Below are positions 4,894-6,364 of a stretch of 6,364 bases of DNA, one piece after another; position 1 is the first letter of the stretch, and each line of letters starts with the position of its first letter. The stretch covers positions 1-6,364 of the forward strand of contig CAYRWY010000346.1 in NCBI GenBank assembly GCA_964427955.1. Reading direction: 5' to 3'. A program made the position numbers and the translations under genes. The notes below the pieces were generated by a model, which was not told where the DNA came from, made no database searches, and saw nothing but the letters and a program-made list of their open reading frames with translations. The DNA is from JACRBK01 sp964427955. Its GTDB lineage: Bacteria > Chloroflexota > Anaerolineae > Aggregatilineales > Aggregatilineaceae.

Positions 4894-6297
4894 ATGCGAC
4901 GTTTTTCACTTGTACTGGGATCGACCGGCCTGTTGATCGCCGTGCTGGTGGGCGGGCTGCTGTTTGCCGCCCCGCGCCATGCCGCCGGACAGGGCGTGCA
5001 GGCGACGCCGCTGCCGACCAATACGCTGCGCCCCAGTCTGACTCCGACCTTCACCCCGCCGCCGACGAATACGCTGCGTCCCACGCTGACGCCGACCTTT
5101 ACCAGCACGCCGCTGCCGACGAGCACGCCGACCGGCACCGCGACCTTCACGCCGTCGCCGTCGCCGAGCTTCACGCCCAGCCCGACCGCCACCGTCGTCG
5201 GACCGAGCGAATATCCCGATAACTACAACCCGCTGACCGGGCTGCCCTATCCGGACGAAGCCGCGCGCAACCGCCGCACCCTGATCGTGAAAGTCTCCAA
5301 CTTTCCCGAAGTCGTGCGCCCGCAGAGCGGCCTGACCAAAGCCGATATCGTGTTCGAGTACGAGGTCGAAGGCGCGGTCACCCGCTTCGCCGCGATCTTC
5401 CGCAGCCAGGGTGCCGAAAAAGTGGGCAGCGTCCGCAGCGCGCGTCTGCTCGATCTGGAACTGGTCCCGATGTTCCAGGCCCTGCTGGCCTACAGCGGCG
5501 CGAATGCCTGGATCGACAATTACATCCTGAATGCCGACTGGAAATGGCAGGCCCTCTCGCCGCAGCACGGCGTCAACTGCCCGCCGTTCTGCCGCTACGA
5601 AGACCCGACCAAAGCCTACGAGCATACCCTGTTCGGCAACACCTTCGAGATGTGGGACGTCGCCACCCAGCGCCAGGTGAACGAAGGCCGGGCGGTGCGC
5701 GGCTTCGCCTTTTCGGATGTGCCCGATCCCGGCGGCAAACTGGCGAACGACATCTACATCGACTACTGGAACCAGCGCCAGGACACCCGCTGGCAGTATA
5801 ACCCCAACGATGGGCGCTACTACCGCTACAACAGCGGCCTGCCGCACCTGGACGCCATCACCGGCCAGCAGCTTTCCGCCGACAACGTGGTGATCCTCGA
5901 AGCGACCCACGTGGACCGGCCCGACATCTACGAGAGCGAGATCGGCGGGATCGCCGTCGAGATCCAGTTGTGGGGCACCGGGACGGCCTGGCTGTTCCGC
6001 GACGGCCAGTGGTATGAGGGGATGTGGGCGCACGCCCAGGGCAAATCCGGCCTGTGGCTGGAATTCAACGACGGCCAGACGCCGATGCACCTCAAGCCCG
6101 GCCAGACCTGGATCAACATCGTGCGCCCGGTTATGTACGGCGTGACGGTCAGCGACCAGTACGCCGACATGCAGGCCACGTCGCAGGCGATCTACGGCAC
6201 GCAGACCGAGGTCTACGCCGAAACCGCCACGGCCATCGCGCCCTACGTGACGCCGGTCCCGATCACGGCCACGCCCACCGCCGAGCAGCGCCCGTAG
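4894..6297 (+). CDS. Secreted DUF3048 (YerB-like) protein with Thr/Pro-rich N-terminal stalk
   Basis: The product has 467 residues. MRR followed by a hydrophobic stretch to about residue 27 and AAPRHAAGQG gives a signal peptide or anchor. Residues about 35-105 are a low-complexity Thr/Pro stalk with two tandem 16-residue units. The DUF3048 N-terminal domain starts at NPLTGLP (112-118) and continues with VKVSNFPEVVRPQSGL (132-147), KADIVFEY (149-156) and VGSVRSAR (177-184). The C-terminal domain includes NVVILEATHV (331-340) and ends near WINIVRP (406-412). CPPFC (229-233) could form a disulfide. DUF3048/YerB proteins are extracytoplasmic and of unknown function, so the role is unknown here too. 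The tail is again Thr/Pro-rich. Of two in-frame starts, 4894 is preferred over 4810: it begins the signal peptide, has GAGG 8 nt upstream, and the earlier ATG would lie upstream of the proposed -10 box. Confidence 0.9.
   Translation: MRRFSLVLGSTGLLIAVLVGGLLFAAPRHAAGQGVQATPLPTNTLRPSLTPTFTPPPTNTLRPTLTPTFTSTPLPTSTPTGTATFTPSPSPSFTPSPTATVVGPSEYPDNYNPLTGLPYPDEAARNRRTLIVKVSNFPEVVRPQSGLTKADIVFEYEVEGAVTRFAAIFRSQGAEKVGSVRSARLLDLELVPMFQALLAYSGANAWIDNYILNADWKWQALSPQHGVNCPPFCRYEDPTKAYEHTLFGNTFEMWDVATQRQVNEGRAVRGFAFSDVPDPGGKLANDIYIDYWNQRQDTRWQYNPNDGRYYRYNSGLPHLDAITGQQLSADNVVILEATHVDRPDIYESEIGGIAVEIQLWGTGTAWLFRDGQWYEGMWAHAQGKSGLWLEFNDGQTPMHLKPGQTWINIVRPVMYGVTVSDQYADMQATSQAIYGTQTEVYAETATAIAPYVTPVPITATPTAEQRP
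5014..5109 (+). repeat. Two tandem 48-bp units in the DUF3048 stalk
   Basis: Units 5014-5061 and 5062-5109 encode PTNTLRPSLTPTFTPP and PTNTLRPTLTPTFTST (13 of 16 residues identical; differences mostly at synonymous or T/S/P positions). A degenerate third unit follows. The period is exactly 48 nt, so copy number could change without shifting the frame. Confidence 0.8.
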
Positions 6298-6340
6298 CAG
6301 CCTAATGGAGAAACGAATTAGAACTCAGAGGATCGGAATC

Positions 6341-6364
6341 GTAGGGGCGTAGCTTGCTACGCCC
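6341..6364. repeat. Short palindrome GTAGGGGCGTAGC/GCTACGCCC cut by the window edge
   Basis: GGGCGTAGC (6345-6353) and GCTACGCCC (6356-6364) form a perfect 9-bp stem around TT, 44 nt after the DUF3048 stop. The lead GTAGGGGC is shared with the palindrome at 1632-1655, and the right arm would presumably continue beyond the window. The strong stem could stall transcription after the gene, but any U-tract is out of view. Positions 6298-6340 show no other feature. Confidence 0.6.

Noticed and set aside
4906..6090. A 394-codon minus-strand frame opposite the DUF3048 gene
   Set aside because: It is a shadow frame. The plus frame carries the DUF3048 motifs and signal peptide.

Overview
The window is a GC-rich stretch that looks like a scaffold from an environmental bacterium, most likely a member of the Chloroflexota (Anaerolineae-like). 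That is an inference. It rests on two secreted or anchored proteins with Thr/Pro-rich stalks, a membrane-anchored TolB-like propeller, a DUF3048 (YerB-like) protein with such a stalk, and several families of palindromic intergenic repeats of the kind common in those genomes. No single feature proves the taxon.

Layout from left to right. Positions 1-352 (minus) hold the N-terminal part of a GHMP-family sugar kinase that runs off the left edge. A divergent, AT-richer intergenic region (353-633) contains a nested palindrome at 400-500. Positions 634-1635 (plus) encode a membrane-anchored beta-propeller (TolB/PD40-type) protein. Positions 1636-2065 are non-coding and almost entirely repeats: a small palindrome fused to the stop codon of the propeller gene, then two copies of a two-hairpin, CCTCACCCC/GGGGTGAGG-bounded element. 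Positions 2066-2758 (plus) encode a histidine phosphatase. Tail-to-tail with it lies a minus-strand gene (3829-2769) for a membrane-anchored protein with a B-type (Cna/Sdr-like) domain and a Thr/Pro-rich tail. It is interrupted by 100 N, but the two sides of the gap carry the same 55 bases, so the gap is almost certainly an unmerged contig overlap and the gene is intact. A palindromic repeat (3853-3924) separates it from a minus-strand short-chain dehydrogenase/reductase (4705-3935). Divergent from that, 4894-6297 (plus) encodes a secreted DUF3048 protein. The window ends inside another short palindrome (6341-6364).

The genes do not form one obvious pathway. They are mostly single transcription units in divergent or convergent pairs. 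Three of the six products (propeller, B-domain protein, DUF3048 protein) are predicted to act outside the cytoplasmic membrane. The kinase, phosphatase and SDR are cytoplasmic housekeeping-type enzymes whose substrates cannot be read from the sequence. I found no defence system, phage, transposase gene, CRISPR array or RNA gene. The most useful observations are the assembly artefact and the density of palindromic repeats between genes.
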